Shown: piece by piece, positions 27,007 through 36,600 of the stretch
Layout: each line of letters begins with the position of its first letter
Numbering within the stretch: the stretch's first letter is position 1
Translations under genes and position numbers: made by a program
Notes under the pieces: generated by a model
What the model saw: only the letters and a program-made list of their open reading frames with translations
Databases searched by the model: none
What the model was told of the DNA's origin: nothing
Assembly (NCBI RefSeq): GCF_001954135.1
Contig: NZ_MBEQ01000056.1
Coordinates: 105,603 to 169,602, forward strand
Direction of reading: 5' to 3'
DNA length: 64,000 nucleotides
From: Mycobacterium sp. GA-1841
Lineage (GTDB): Bacteria; Actinomycetota; Actinomycetes; Mycobacteriales; Mycobacteriaceae

Positions 27007-28506
27007 ATGAGCGGGGCGCTCCTGGTCGCCGGCACCACCTCCGATGCCGGTAAATCGATGGTTGTCGCCGGGCTGGGCCGGTTGTTGGCCCGCAAGGGCC
27101 TGTCCGTCGCGCCCTTCAAGGCGCAGAACATGTCGAACAACTCGGCGGTCACCGTCGACGGCGGCGAGATCGGCCGGGCTCAGGCCATGCAGGCCCGCGC
27201 GGCCGGCCTGGCGCCTCACACCAGGTTCAACCCGATCCTGCTCAAGCCGGGCGGGGACCGCACCTCTCAGCTGGTGATCCGCGGACAGGTGGCCGGGACG
27301 GTGGCCGCCGGCGACTACTTCACCCACCGCGACCGGCTCGCCGCGGTGGTGGCCGACGAATTGGCTTCACTGAGATCAGAATTCGACGTCGTCATCTGCG
27401 AGGGGGCCGGTTCGCCGGCCGAGATCAACCTCCGCGCCACCGACCTGGCCAACATGGGGTTGGCCCGGGCGGCGCACCTACCCGTCGTCGTGGTCGGCGA
27501 CATCGACCGGGGTGGGCTGCTGGCCCACCTGCACGGCACCGTGGCGGTGTTGGAACCCGCCGATCAGGCGCTCATCGCCGGATTCATCGTCAACAAGTTC
27601 CGCGGCGACCCCGCACTGCTCGCACCCGGGCTGCTCCAGCTGCAGGAACTCACCGGCCGACCCACCTACGGGGTCATCCCCTTCGACGACGGAATCTGGC
27701 TCGACACCGAAGATTCCGTGTCAGTGCGGCCGGGTGGACTCGTCGGCGTCCCGCAACCGCCGCGCGGCACGCAAACTCTCACCGTCGCCGCCATCCGGCT
27801 GCCACGGATCTCCAACTCCACCGACATCGAGGCGCTGGCCTGCGAGCCCGGTGTGGTCGTGCGCTGGGTCGCCGATGCCGCCGATCTGACGGGTTTCGAC
27901 GCAGTGGTGATACCCGGCAGCAAGGCCACCGTGCACGATCTGGACTGGCTGCGCCGTCGCGGCCTGGCCGACGCGATCTGTGCCCACGCTGCTCAGGGAC
28001 GACCGGTGCTCGGTGTGTGCGGTGGATTCCAGATGCTGTGCCGGCGAATCGACGACACGGTCGAAAGCCGCGGAGCGCAACCCGTCGAGGGGTTGGGCCT
28101 GCTCGACGCCGACATCGAGTTCGCCCCACAGAAAACCCTGCGGCATTGGGAAAAACCCTTGTGGGGCTATGAGATTCACCATGGCCAGGTGACCCGTGCG
28201 GCGGAGGCAGACTGGCTCGGCGTCGGCCTGCGTCACGGCGCGATCTACGGCACGCACTGGCACGGCCTGCTCGACAACGACGAGCTGCGCCGAACCTGGC
28301 TGGACGAGATCGCCGCCGCCGCCGGACGCAGCGGATTCGTCGTCGCCGACGACACCGACGTGCGCGGCCGCCGCGACGCACAACTGGATCTGATGGCCGA
28401 TCTGCTGGCTGCCCACCTGGATCTGGAGGCCGTGATGGGCCTGTTGCGGAGCGGCCCGCCACCACGGCCCACCATGAACACTGCACTAACCGGCCCAGCC
28501 CGATAG
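27007..28506 (+). CDS. cobQ: Cobyric acid synthase, glutamine-hydrolysing
   Basis: Amidates adenosyl-cobyrinic acid a,c-diamide at four positions using glutamine and ATP in cobalamin synthesis. The 499-residue protein has the N-terminal ATPase fold starting [15 protein letters not shown], then [12 protein letters not shown] and [12 protein letters not shown], and the C-terminal triad glutaminase domain with the nucleophile Cys338 in GVCGGFQML and [12 protein letters not shown] chose the ATG that gives the family start MSGALLVAG; an ATG seven codons earlier lies inside the hairpin arm. Other cobalamin genes here are at 49899-55024. Confidence 0.95.
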   Translation: MSGALLVAGTTSDAGKSMVVAGLGRLLARKGLSVAPFKAQNMSNNSAVTVDGGEIGRAQAMQARAAGLAPHTRFNPILLKPGGDRTSQLVIRGQVAGTVAAGDYFTHRDRLAAVVADELASLRSEFDVVICEGAGSPAEINLRATDLANMGLARAAHLPVVVVGDIDRGGLLAHLHGTVAVLEPADQALIAGFIVNKFRGDPALLAPGLLQLQELTGRPTYGVIPFDDGIWLDTEDSVSVRPGGLVGVPQPPRGTQTLTVAAIRLPRISNSTDIEALACEPGVVVRWVADAADLTGFDAVVIPGSKATVHDLDWLRRRGLADAICAHAAQGRPVLGVCGGFQMLCRRIDDTVESRGAQPVEGLGLLDADIEFAPQKTLRHWEKPLWGYEIHHGQVTRAAEADWLGVGLRHGAIYGTHWHGLLDNDELRRTWLDEIAAAAGRSGFVVADDTDVRGRRDAQLDLMADLLAAHLDLEAVMGLLRSGPPPRPTMNTALTGPAR

Positions 28507-28509
28507 CCT
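28504..28509 (+). promoter_or_regulatory. -10 box overlapping the cobQ stop codon
   Basis: TAGCCT, whose first three bases are the TAG stop of cobQ, ends 6 nt before the ATG of the lipoprotein gene. No ribosome site is present, so a leaderless mRNA is likely. Confidence 0.5.
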
Positions 28510-28515
28510 GGGCAG

Positions 28516-29199
28516 ATGAATCGGTGCCATCGAGGGGTGGCAGCGTTGGTCGGGCCGATCGCCACGTTGCTGGTGGTGTCCGGCTGCGCGTCCGTCGTCG
28601 CCGGCAGCCCCACCTGGCCCGGCGCCAGCCTGGAAAGGGTGCTGCTGAGTGCCGCGGACCTCCCGTCCGGCGTGCAATTCGACCGGGTGGCCGGCGACGG
28701 CGGGCCCGGTGGACCGGGAGAACCCAGCGGACCGCCCGCGATGCTGTCCGAACCGGCAGGGTGCAGTGACGGGTTGACCCGGGTGATCGCCGAGTCCGCC
28801 GAGCGGGGGCCGGGCAGCGCCGCGCAGATCATCGCGGCCTATGACGGGGCGCGCATGGTGCTGACCGTGCTGACCTCGCCGCTGCCGATGGAGCGGCTCG
28901 AAGCCACCGCCGCGCGGTGCGCCCGGTTCTCCACCTACTTCGACCCCACCGACGCGGGCATCCCGATGACCACCACCCGGATGGACGGGACGCGGGCCTC
29001 GGTCTTGGTCTACCAACAGACGATGCGGCTGGGCAGCGACGAACAGAGCATCTACTTTGCCTTCGAAAATGTGGGCACCTGGGCGGTTTTCGGTATCGCG
29101 TTTCCTACGCCCGATCCGTCGATCGCCACCAAAGGTGAATTGCCACAAACGTTTCTGGAGATTTTCGACAACCAGGCGCAGCGCCTGGCGCAGCGCTGA
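28516..29199 (+). CDS. Secreted lipoprotein, unknown
   Basis: A 227-residue protein with a lipoprotein signal: Arg near the start, a hydrophobic core, and lipobox VSGC with Cys24. The mature part starts ASVVAGSP, a common mycobacterial lipoprotein pattern, then has a Gly/Pro linker (about residues 60-78) and a compact domain with three further Cys. It resembles the DUF5642/LpqN-like lipoproteins of mycobacteria; no specific function can be given. The 3' end carries a 7-bp hairpin and a 16-bp palindrome. Confidence 0.75.
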   Translation: MNRCHRGVAALVGPIATLLVVSGCASVVAGSPTWPGASLERVLLSAADLPSGVQFDRVAGDGGPGGPGEPSGPPAMLSEPAGCSDGLTRVIAESAERGPGSAAQIIAAYDGARMVLTVLTSPLPMERLEATAARCARFSTYFDPTDAGIPMTTTRMDGTRASVLVYQQTMRLGSDEQSIYFAFENVGTWAVFGIAFPTPDPSIATKGELPQTFLEIFDNQAQRLAQR

Positions 29200-29211
29200 C
29201 GTCGACGTCAG
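29172..29211. promoter_or_regulatory. Hairpin and perfect 16-bp palindrome at gene end
   Basis: CCAGGCG and CGCCTGG (29172-29188) form a 3-nt-loop hairpin in the last codons of the lipoprotein gene. It is followed by a perfect 16-bp palindrome at 29196-29211 that covers the TGA stop. The palindrome lies about 40 bp upstream of the -10 box of the next gene, so it could be an operator or part of a terminator. Confidence 0.4.
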
Positions 29212-29250
29212 GACAATGTGGATTTCGGCCCGTACGTCGAATCCGGACGG

Positions 29251-29256
29251 TAGTTT
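29251..29256 (+). promoter_or_regulatory. -10 box of hydrolase-like gene (leaderless)
   Basis: TAGTTT ends 6 nt before the ATG at 29263, with no ribosome site between. Confidence 0.5.
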
Positions 29257-29262
29257 GTCCGA

Positions 29263-29826
29263 ATGCTTACCACCGTCATGACGATCGACGGGTTCAGCAC
29301 GCCCGTCGACGTCTCGGGACCCGACAAGGGTTCCACCGTGGTGGTGCTGAGCGCCGGCCACCACGGCCCGACCGCATACGAGCCGATCTGCCAGCGCCTC
29401 CACACCGCGTCACTGCGCACGGTGATCATCGGTCCAGATCCACGGCTCACCGCCAAGTCCGTGGTCGGCATTCTCGATTCACTCGACATCAAATGGGCTC
29501 TGCTGGTCGGAGACCGCCTCGGTGGCGAGCTGGCCTGGGAGCTCGCCGCCACCCGGCTGGACAAGTTCATCGGCCTGGTCGTGGTGGACCGGGGGCACCC
29601 CCGCGTCGCCGATGCCACCGGGACGATCCGCGACGACGAATGTCCGCCTGTCGAGATGAACACCACCGTGCTGGTCAGCACCCCGGCCGCCCGCGCCGTG
29701 GCCAAGGCCAGCCAGCGATACGTCTACGGCGACTTCCGACTCGTGGAGATGCCGGGCCGACGCAGCGCCAGCGACTCGACGGCCCAACTTGCGGCCGAGA
29801 TCGTGCTGCGCACCAGTAGTTGGTGA
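29263..29826 (+). CDS. Small alpha/beta-hydrolase-like protein lacking the Ser nucleophile
   Basis: A 187-residue protein with the start of an alpha/beta-hydrolase fold: VVVLSAGHHGPTAYEPICQRL for the first strands and the oxyanion turn, then the nucleophile-elbow position LLVGDRLGGELAWELA. Here G-D-R-L-G replaces G-x-S-x-G, so the serine is missing. It is also shorter than normal hydrolases (usually 250 or more residues), lacking a cap. IGLVVVDRGHP is intact. It is probably non-catalytic or a binding protein. It is convergent with ngg across the tandem repeat. Confidence 0.65.
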   Translation: MLTTVMTIDGFSTPVDVSGPDKGSTVVVLSAGHHGPTAYEPICQRLHTASLRTVIIGPDPRLTAKSVVGILDSLDIKWALLVGDRLGGELAWELAATRLDKFIGLVVVDRGHPRVADATGTIRDDECPPVEMNTTVLVSTPAARAVAKASQRYVYGDFRLVEMPGRRSASDSTAQLAAEIVLRTSSW

Positions 29827-29831
29827 CGGAC

Positions 29832-29954
29832 GCTCAGTCAGCCGCCTCGGTGTTGTCGGGTCGGCGGCCTGCCTTCGCGCAAGCGCTCAGTCAGCCGCCT
29901 CGGTGTTGTCGGGTCGGCGGCCTGCCTTCGCGCAAGCGCTCAGTCAGCCGCCTC
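29832..29954. repeat. 53-bp tandem repeat (MIRU/VNTR-like), 2 full copies plus 17 bp
   Basis: Two identical 53-bp units lie at 29832-29884 and 29885-29937, followed by 17 matching bases at 29938-29954. The partial copy contains the true last four codons and stop of ngg (EAAD, stop), so the unit is a duplication of that gene end plus the adjoining spacer. The unit length is typical of mycobacterial interspersed repetitive units, which carry gene-end signals between ORFs. Confidence 0.9.
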
Positions 29955-31727
29955 CGAAGGCTTCCAGGCTTGCGGCAAACCCGGCTGCTGCGGGAACAAG
30001 AAATCCACGAACGCCGCCGCTGTCGGTTGCGGCTCGTGATTGGCCAGGCCGGGGCGTTCGTTGGCCTCGATGAAGACGTACTCCCGGCCCGTGACGTCGG
30101 GCACCAGCAGGTCGATGCCCGTCACCGGTATGCCGATCGCCTCGGCAGCAGCGACCCCGACCCGGCACAGCTCGGGATTCACTTGTGCGGTGACGTCGTG
30201 AATCGTCCCGCCCTGATGCAGATTTGCCGTCCGCCGCACCCGCAGCCGGACCCCCTCGGGCAGGACGTCGTCGAACGACCAGCCGGCCTCGGCAACGGTT
30301 CCCTTGGTGACGTCGTCGATCGGGATGCGTGACTCCCCACCGGTGGCGGCCGACCGGCGCCGCGACTGCGTCTCGATGAGCTCACCCACCGTGTGCTTCC
30401 CGGTGCCGACCACCTCGGCGGGTTTGCGGATCGCGGCGGCCACCACCTTGCCGTCGATGACCACCAGCCGAAGGTCGTCACCGGCCGCGCGCTGCTCGAT
30501 GAGCACCTCGGGATACTGCTCGCGGGCCCGGTGCAGTGCCGCATCCAGTTCTTCACTGCCGTCCACGCCGACGGTGATGCCCTTGCCCTGTTCGCCGCGG
30601 GTCGGTTTGACCACCACGTCGCCGACCTCGGACAGGAACTCGTGGTCCTCGCCGTCGAAGGTGACCAAGCGGCCTTTGGGCACGGTGATCCCGGCGTCGG
30701 ACACGATGCGCCGGGTCTGGCGTTTGTCGTCGCAGCGGGCCATGGCCACCGCGGAGGTGAACTCCGAGAGGGATTCCCGGGTGATGACGCTGCGGCCGCC
30801 GTGTGACAACCGCATCTCACCGGCGCCGGCATCGAGCACCTCGACCCGGATACCGCGACGCATCGCCTCGTCGGCGATGATCCGCGCGTAGGGGTTCAGA
30901 TCGTCGACGGTTTCCGGCGGGTGGGTGAACAGCGGCTCGTTGATCGCGTTCTTCCGCTTGACGGCCAGCACCGGCACCCGGTGGAAACCCAGCTTCTCGT
31001 ACAGCGCGATCGCGGCCGAATTGTCATGGGCCACCGAGAGATCCAGATAGGCCCGACCACGCTCCCGGAAGATCCCGGCCAGTGTGCGGGTCAGGGCGTC
31101 GCCGACACCGGGCAACCCGGCGGCCGGGTCCACCGCCAGGCTCCACAGGCTCGCCCCGTCCTCCGGGTCGGCGAACAACCGTTTGTGGTCGACACCGGTG
31201 ACCGTGCCGACCACCGAGCCGTCGTCGTCGCGCACCGCCACCAGGTAGACCACCGCGGGAGTCAAGGTGTGGTTGTGCCAGATGACGTCCACCGGTGCCG
31301 GCACCATCCCGCAGCGGACGTACACGCGGTTCATGTCGTCAGCGTCGGCCGGGGTGTGCAGCGTGCGCACGCTGAATCCGACCGGCTTGGGCCCGGCGAG
31401 CTCATCGGTGAACCGCAGCCGGTAGGTGTGGCTGGGATCGATGAACAACTCGGCGGGGGAGCGGGCGACCAGAACATGCGATTCGCGGGCGTAGATGCAG
31501 ATGTCCCGCCGGCCGGGCCCCTCTCGCTGCAGCACCTCGGCGAGCTGTTCGGGGTCGGCGAAGGTTTGGCCGAAAATCAGGCGGCCCCAACCTAATTCGA
31601 GGACGACATCGTCGGCCATGGCATCGACGAGGTGCTGCGGTGAGGCATCGTGCAGGCCGAGCGTGATCGCCTCGGTGTGATCGGCCCCCAGGGGGGAAGC
31701 CGAGGCGTCGGGCTCGGTGGCGGTCAC
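29940..31727 (-). CDS. ngg: N-acetylglutaminylglutamine synthetase (GNAT/ATP-grasp fusion)
   Basis: A 595-residue fusion. An N-terminal GNAT acetyltransferase domain (about residues 100-290, with LDLSVAHDNSAAIALYEKLGFHRVPVLAVKRKN cut across its end) is followed by an ATP-grasp ligase domain (VVKPTRGEQGKGITVG, YPEVLIEQRAAGDDLRLVVIDGKVV in outline, FIEANERPGL). This fusion (TIGR03103 type) makes the acetylated glutamine dipeptide of the osmolyte N-acetylglutaminylglutamine amide (NAGGN). The GTG start overlaps the asnO stop by 4 bp, so the two are coupled. The gene end is duplicated in the tandem repeat downstream. Confidence 0.9.
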   Translation of the reverse strand: MTATEPDASASPLGADHTEAITLGLHDASPQHLVDAMADDVVLELGWGRLIFGQTFADPEQLAEVLQREGPGRRDICIYARESHVLVARSPAELFIDPSHTYRLRFTDELAGPKPVGFSVRTLHTPADADDMNRVYVRCGMVPAPVDVIWHNHTLTPAVVYLVAVRDDDGSVVGTVTGVDHKRLFADPEDGASLWSLAVDPAAGLPGVGDALTRTLAGIFRERGRAYLDLSVAHDNSAAIALYEKLGFHRVPVLAVKRKNAINEPLFTHPPETVDDLNPYARIIADEAMRRGIRVEVLDAGAGEMRLSHGGRSVITRESLSEFTSAVAMARCDDKRQTRRIVSDAGITVPKGRLVTFDGEDHEFLSEVGDVVVKPTRGEQGKGITVGVDGSEELDAALHRAREQYPEVLIEQRAAGDDLRLVVIDGKVVAAAIRKPAEVVGTGKHTVGELIETQSRRRSAATGGESRIPIDDVTKGTVAEAGWSFDDVLPEGVRLRVRRTANLHQGGTIHDVTAQVNPELCRVGVAAAEAIGIPVTGIDLLVPDVTGREYVFIEANERPGLANHEPQPTAAAFVDFLFPQQPGLPQAWKPSEAAD

Positions 31728-33529
31728 GCCGCGGCCCCCGTGACGCCGTGGCGTTGCAGCCACAGCTCAAGTAGCGCGATCTGCCACAACTCGTTGCCCC
31801 GGAGGGGAGTCAGCCTGCCGTTCGGGTCTGCCAACAGCCGGTCGACAGCCTCGGGTCGAAACAAGCCGCGCTCCTTGGCTTCCGGCGCGTACAGCGCATT
31901 GCGGACCAGGTCGAGGTACGGACCTTCGAGGTGGGTCAGTGCCGGGACCGGGAAGTATCCCTTGGGGCGATCGATCACCGCGGCCGGGATCACCCGGCGC
32001 GCAGCCTGTTTGAGCACGCCCTTGCCTCCGTGTGCGGTCTTGAGCGCCGGCGGACAGGTGGCGGCCAACTCGACGAGTTCGTGGTCCAGGAACGGCACCC
32101 GGCCTTCCAGACCCCAGGCCATCGTCATGTTGTCGACTCGTTTGACCGGGTCGTCGACCAGCATCACCGTGGTGTCCAGTCGCAACGCCCGATCCACACC
32201 GGTCTGTGCCCCGGCAGCGGCGAAATGGTCGGTGACGAAGGCCCCGCTGGGATCACTCTCGGCGCGGTACGCGTCGCTGATCAACGCGCCCACCCCGGCG
32301 CTGTCGCGATCGAAGAACGCGCCCCGGTAGCTGGCCACCGCGCCGGCGAGGTCGGCGGCGGCCGGCTCGGCCATGGGTGGATACCAGTGGTACCCGGCGA
32401 ACACCTCATCGGCGCCCTGGCCGGACTGCACCACCTTGACATGCTTGGCCACTTCCTGGCTGAGCAGGTAGAACGCCACGCAATCATGGCTGACCATCGG
32501 CTCGCTCATCGCGCCGATCGCCCCGTCGAGGGCGGGCAGCATGCGCTCGGTGCCGATCCGGATCTGGTGGTGGTCGGTCGCGAAGTGCTCGGCGATGATG
32601 TCGGAGTACTTGAACTCGTCACCGGCCACCCCGCCGACCGACTCGAAACCGATCGAGAACGTGGACAGGCCGTGCTGTCCGGCCTCGGCGAGCAGACCGA
32701 CGATCAGGCTGGAATCGACGCCGCCGGACAACAGACATCCGACCGGCACGTCGGCCACCAGGCGGCGCTCCACCGCACGCCGCAGCGACTCCAGGACGGC
32801 GTCCTCCCAATCCTTTTCCGACCAGTCGGCCCGGTCGTCACGTCGGGTGAAGTCCGGTGACCAGTAGACGGTGGTGTGCCGGCTGCCGTCGGGTTCGATC
32901 GCGACCACCGAGGCGGGCGGCACCTTCTTGATGCCCTGCAGGATGGTCAACGGCGGGGGCACCACCGAGTGGAACGTGAGGTAGTGGTGCAGCGCGATCG
33001 GGTCGATCCTGGTGTCGACGCCGCCACCGGCCAGCAGCGCCGGCAGTGACGAGGCGAACCGGATCCGGTGCGCATCCTCGGTGATGTAGAGCGGCTTGAT
33101 GCCCAGCCGGTCGCGACCCAGCAGCACCCGGCCGGTGTCGCGCTCGACGATCGCGAACGCAAACATTCCCATCAGGTGCTCGACGAACCGGTCACCCCAG
33201 TGGTGATAGGCCTTGATCAACACCTCGGTGTCGCTGTGAGAGAAGAAGCGGTAGCCATGCCCGGACAGTTCCCGACGCAGCTCTTGGTAGTTGTAGATGC
33301 AGCCGTTCCAGCAAACGGTCAATCCCAGTTCGGGATCGATCATCGGCTGGGCGCCGGCTTCGGTCAGGTCAATGATTTTCAGGCGACGATGACCCAGCGC
33401 GACCCGGCCTTGCGACCACACACCGGCCGCATCCGGACCCCTGGGCGTCATCGCGTCTGCCATGGCCGACACTGCGGAAATATCCGGTGTCCGGCCATCG
33501 AGACGCACTTCCCCGGCGGCTCCACACAT
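31724..33529 (-). CDS. asnO: N-acetylglutaminylglutamine amidotransferase (AsnB-like)
   Basis: A 601-residue asparagine-synthetase-type enzyme (TIGR03104 type). The N-terminal glutaminase domain has the nucleophile Cys2 directly after Met (MCGAAGEVRL), RGPDAAGVW and FNG-equivalent CWNGCIYNYQELR. The synthetase domain has the PPi loop SGGVDSS from Ser268 and GQGADEVFAGY. It would amidate the dipeptide made by the partner encoded next, finishing NAGGN, an osmoprotectant. The start is fixed by the need for Cys2. The usual third gene of this set, an M42-type hydrolase, is not in the window. Confidence 0.9.
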   Translation of the reverse strand: MCGAAGEVRLDGRTPDISAVSAMADAMTPRGPDAAGVWSQGRVALGHRRLKIIDLTEAGAQPMIDPELGLTVCWNGCIYNYQELRRELSGHGYRFFSHSDTEVLIKAYHHWGDRFVEHLMGMFAFAIVERDTGRVLLGRDRLGIKPLYITEDAHRIRFASSLPALLAGGGVDTRIDPIALHHYLTFHSVVPPPLTILQGIKKVPPASVVAIEPDGSRHTTVYWSPDFTRRDDRADWSEKDWEDAVLESLRRAVERRLVADVPVGCLLSGGVDSSLIVGLLAEAGQHGLSTFSIGFESVGGVAGDEFKYSDIIAEHFATDHHQIRIGTERMLPALDGAIGAMSEPMVSHDCVAFYLLSQEVAKHVKVVQSGQGADEVFAGYHWYPPMAEPAAADLAGAVASYRGAFFDRDSAGVGALISDAYRAESDPSGAFVTDHFAAAGAQTGVDRALRLDTTVMLVDDPVKRVDNMTMAWGLEGRVPFLDHELVELAATCPPALKTAHGGKGVLKQAARRVIPAAVIDRPKGYFPVPALTHLEGPYLDLVRNALYAPEAKERGLFRPEAVDRLLADPNGRLTPLRGNELWQIALLELWLQRHGVTGAAA

Positions 33530-33624
33530 CAGTTCGACCCTACAAGCATCTGGCCGCTGTGTCGCATCCCCGGGGTGGCCGGGTTTTCTCCGGCGCCGCG
33601 GCCGAACCTGTCGGACAGTGGCTT

Positions 33625-33630
33625 TATCCT
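33625..33630 (+). promoter_or_regulatory. -10 box of helicase gene (leaderless)
   Basis: TATCCT ends 6 nt before the helicase ATG with no ribosome site between, in the 107-bp divergent gap with asnO. Confidence 0.5.
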
Positions 33631-33636
33631 CCTCCC

Positions 33637-36600
33637 ATGGGGCCTGGATTCGGCTTCGGCATAGCCCGCGACGAGCTGATTCGCGACTTCGGCGCGCAGT
33701 CGACGATGCGCGGTGAGCGCTACGCGGCCGAAGGCCGGATCCGTGACGTCGAGTTCGACGATGGCGGGCGGCTGCTGCGCGGACGGTGTGTGGGATCGCA
33801 TGGTCAGTGGTATGTCCTTGAGGTCGGCTTGTCGCACGGGAATCCGGCGGTCGTCGAATGGGCGCTGTGTTCATGCCCCGTGGGTTCGTTCTGCAAACAT
33901 GCGGTCGCCCTGGTGCTGACGGCGGTGCCCGGGGCCGCCTCGCAGCCACCCGTGGAGCGATGGCGCTATCTGCTCGATCGCGTGCTCGACGAGGTGGCCG
34001 TGCCCGAGGGCGGCGGCAAACCGATCGCCCTGGAGTTCTCCATCGGTGCTCCCACCCGGTTCCGGCCGGGGACATTGCTGATGCTGCGGCCGCTGTCCCT
34101 CGGGAAGCGGGGCACCTGGATCACCCGGGCGTTGACGTGGCGGCGCCTGATCGAGCACCCCGATCCCGGCGAGTTCGATCGCGACCAGTATCGGGCGGTG
34201 CGGGCGTTGGTCTCCGAGATCGAGTGGTACACCTCGCCGCGCGGTGTCGAGGCCATGATGCTCAACGGGATGTCCGCGACCCTGTGGCCGCGGTTGGACG
34301 AGGTGTTGGACGCCGGAGTGACGGTCCTGGCGGACAGCACGAGTGGGATCCGGGCCGTCGAACTGACCAAGAACGTGCACCTGCGATTGGACTTCGCCGC
34401 CGAAAATACCGGGGGTGCGGTGATGTCGGTGGCGATGATCGTCGACGGACAGGAACACGATTCCGAGGGCGTCGGGTTGATCGGGATGCCGGCTCCGCAC
34501 GGGATGTTTCAGGTCGTCGATTCGGTGCTGCGGTTGGGCGCATTCGATCCGGTGCCCGGGCGCACCATGGCCGAATTGCTCGGCCGGCGCGAGCAGGTCC
34601 AGATCCCGGCCGCAATGGCCCGCGAACTCGCCGTCGACATCCTGCCGCGGCTGGCCCACAGCGTGGAGTTGGAGGTGGCCGACGGACTGTTCGTGCCGCC
34701 CACCATCACGGGCCCGGTGCCGGTACTCACGGTGCACATCCTCGACGGTGGGGCCCGCGCCTTCTGGAGCACGCGCTACCACGTCAACGATCAGCATCAT
34801 GACTTCGATCCGACCTCGGCGGCCGGCGTGAGCGGGTACCGGGACGCCACCGAAGAAGACGAGCTCTGGGAGCGGATGACGCCGGCATTGCAGGCGGTCG
34901 CGGCGGCCGCGCAGGACTGGAAACGGCAAGCCACCCAACATGTCAACCGGCGCATCTCGGCCACTTTGGAAGCCGGTTCGGTCCATGAGTTGCGCGCCAT
35001 CGTCAACGCCAGAGGCGCGCTGGAGGCGGCTGCATTGGCGTCGCGGCGGACGCTGCTGGGTGCGGTGAACCTGACACCCGTCGAGGCCGCGGTGCTGTGT
35101 GACGAGACCTTGCCCCAGCTCGAGTGCTTCACGGAGTTGGTCGTCGATTCCGAGGTGCAGTACCGGGCGTCCGCTGTCGACCCGCTGCTGTCGTTCTCCG
35201 GTGACACCTCGCTTCCCGGGGACTGGTTCAGCCTGAACGTCACGGTGCGGGTGGACGGTGAGACGGTGGCATTGGCCGACGTGATCCGCGAATTGAACGC
35301 CGGCGCAACGCATATGCTTCTGCCATCCGGTATATATTTCCGGCTGGACACCCCCGAGCTGCTCCGGTTGCGGGCGCTGCTCGACGAGGCGCAGGCACTC
35401 GGCGAGATCGACGGAGAGCGGGCCAACGCCGCCACGCTGAACATCACGCTGTGGGACGAACTGCTTGAGCTCGGTGTCGTCGACGAGCAGCTCTCCCGGT
35501 GGCGGGCCAACCTGGCCCGGTTGGCCCTGGCCCGGCCGCCGGTGCCGATCGGACCACCGGCGGGGCTTGAGGCCGAACTGCGGGATTACCAGCGCGACGG
35601 GCTGGACTGGCTGTCGTTCCTGTGGGACAACGGCATCGGCGGCGTACTGGCCGACGACATGGGGTTGGGAAAGACTGTGCAGACCCTGGCGCTCATCGCC
35701 TGGGCGGTGGCCGACGGGGCGGGCAAGTTCCTGGTGGTGGCACCGACCAGCGTGGCCCGCAACTGGGTGGCCGAATGCCATAAGTTCACCCCGGGGTTGA
35801 CCGCGGTGGCGGTGACCGCCACCGACGCGCGCGGCGCCGTACGACTGGCCGAGCAGGTGGCCGACGCCGACATTGTCGTCACCTCTTACACGCTGTTGCG
35901 CATGGATGTGGCCGCCTACTCTCAAATCCAATGGGCCGGAATGGTTCTGGATGAAGCCCAATTCGTCAAGAACCACCACAGCAAGACCCATCAGAGCGCG
36001 CGGCTGCTCGACGTGCCGTTCAAGTTGGCCATCACCGGCACGCCGATGGAGAACAATCTGATGGAGTTGTGGTCGCTGCTGTCGATCACGGTGCCCGGCT
36101 TGTTCCCGTCACCGAAGATCTTCGAGATGTACTTCCGCAAGCCGATCGAATCAGGCGCCGCCGATGATCGGTTGCCGGTGTTGCGCCGGCGGATCAAGCC
36201 GGTGTTGCTACGCCGCACGAAGTCCCAAGTGGTCACTGAGCTGCCCCCGAAGAGCGAGCAGGTGCTCACCATCGCCCTGAGCGCCAGGCACCGCAAGATC
36301 TATGACACCCGGTTGGCCCGGGAACGCCAGAAAGTGCTCGGACTGCTGGGGGATTGGGAGAAGAACCGGTTCCAGATCTTCCGGTCACTGACCCTGCTGC
36401 GACAACTGAGCCTGCATCCCGGGCTGATCGACGACTCCGCGCGCTCGGTGGGATCGGCCAAGATCGACTTCCTGGTCGAACAGCTCGACCAGCTGGTCGC
36501 CGAGGGGCACAGCGCCTTGGTGTTCAGCCAGTTCACCGGGTTCCTGGGCATCGTGCGGGCACACCTGGATTCGGCGGGCATCGCCTACAGCTACCTCGAC

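Noticed and set aside
33871..35991. Long open frame antisense to the helicase
   Set aside because: No motif, Gln/Arg/Gly-rich translation typical of a GC shadow; the sense strand encodes clear SNF2 and SWIM motifs.
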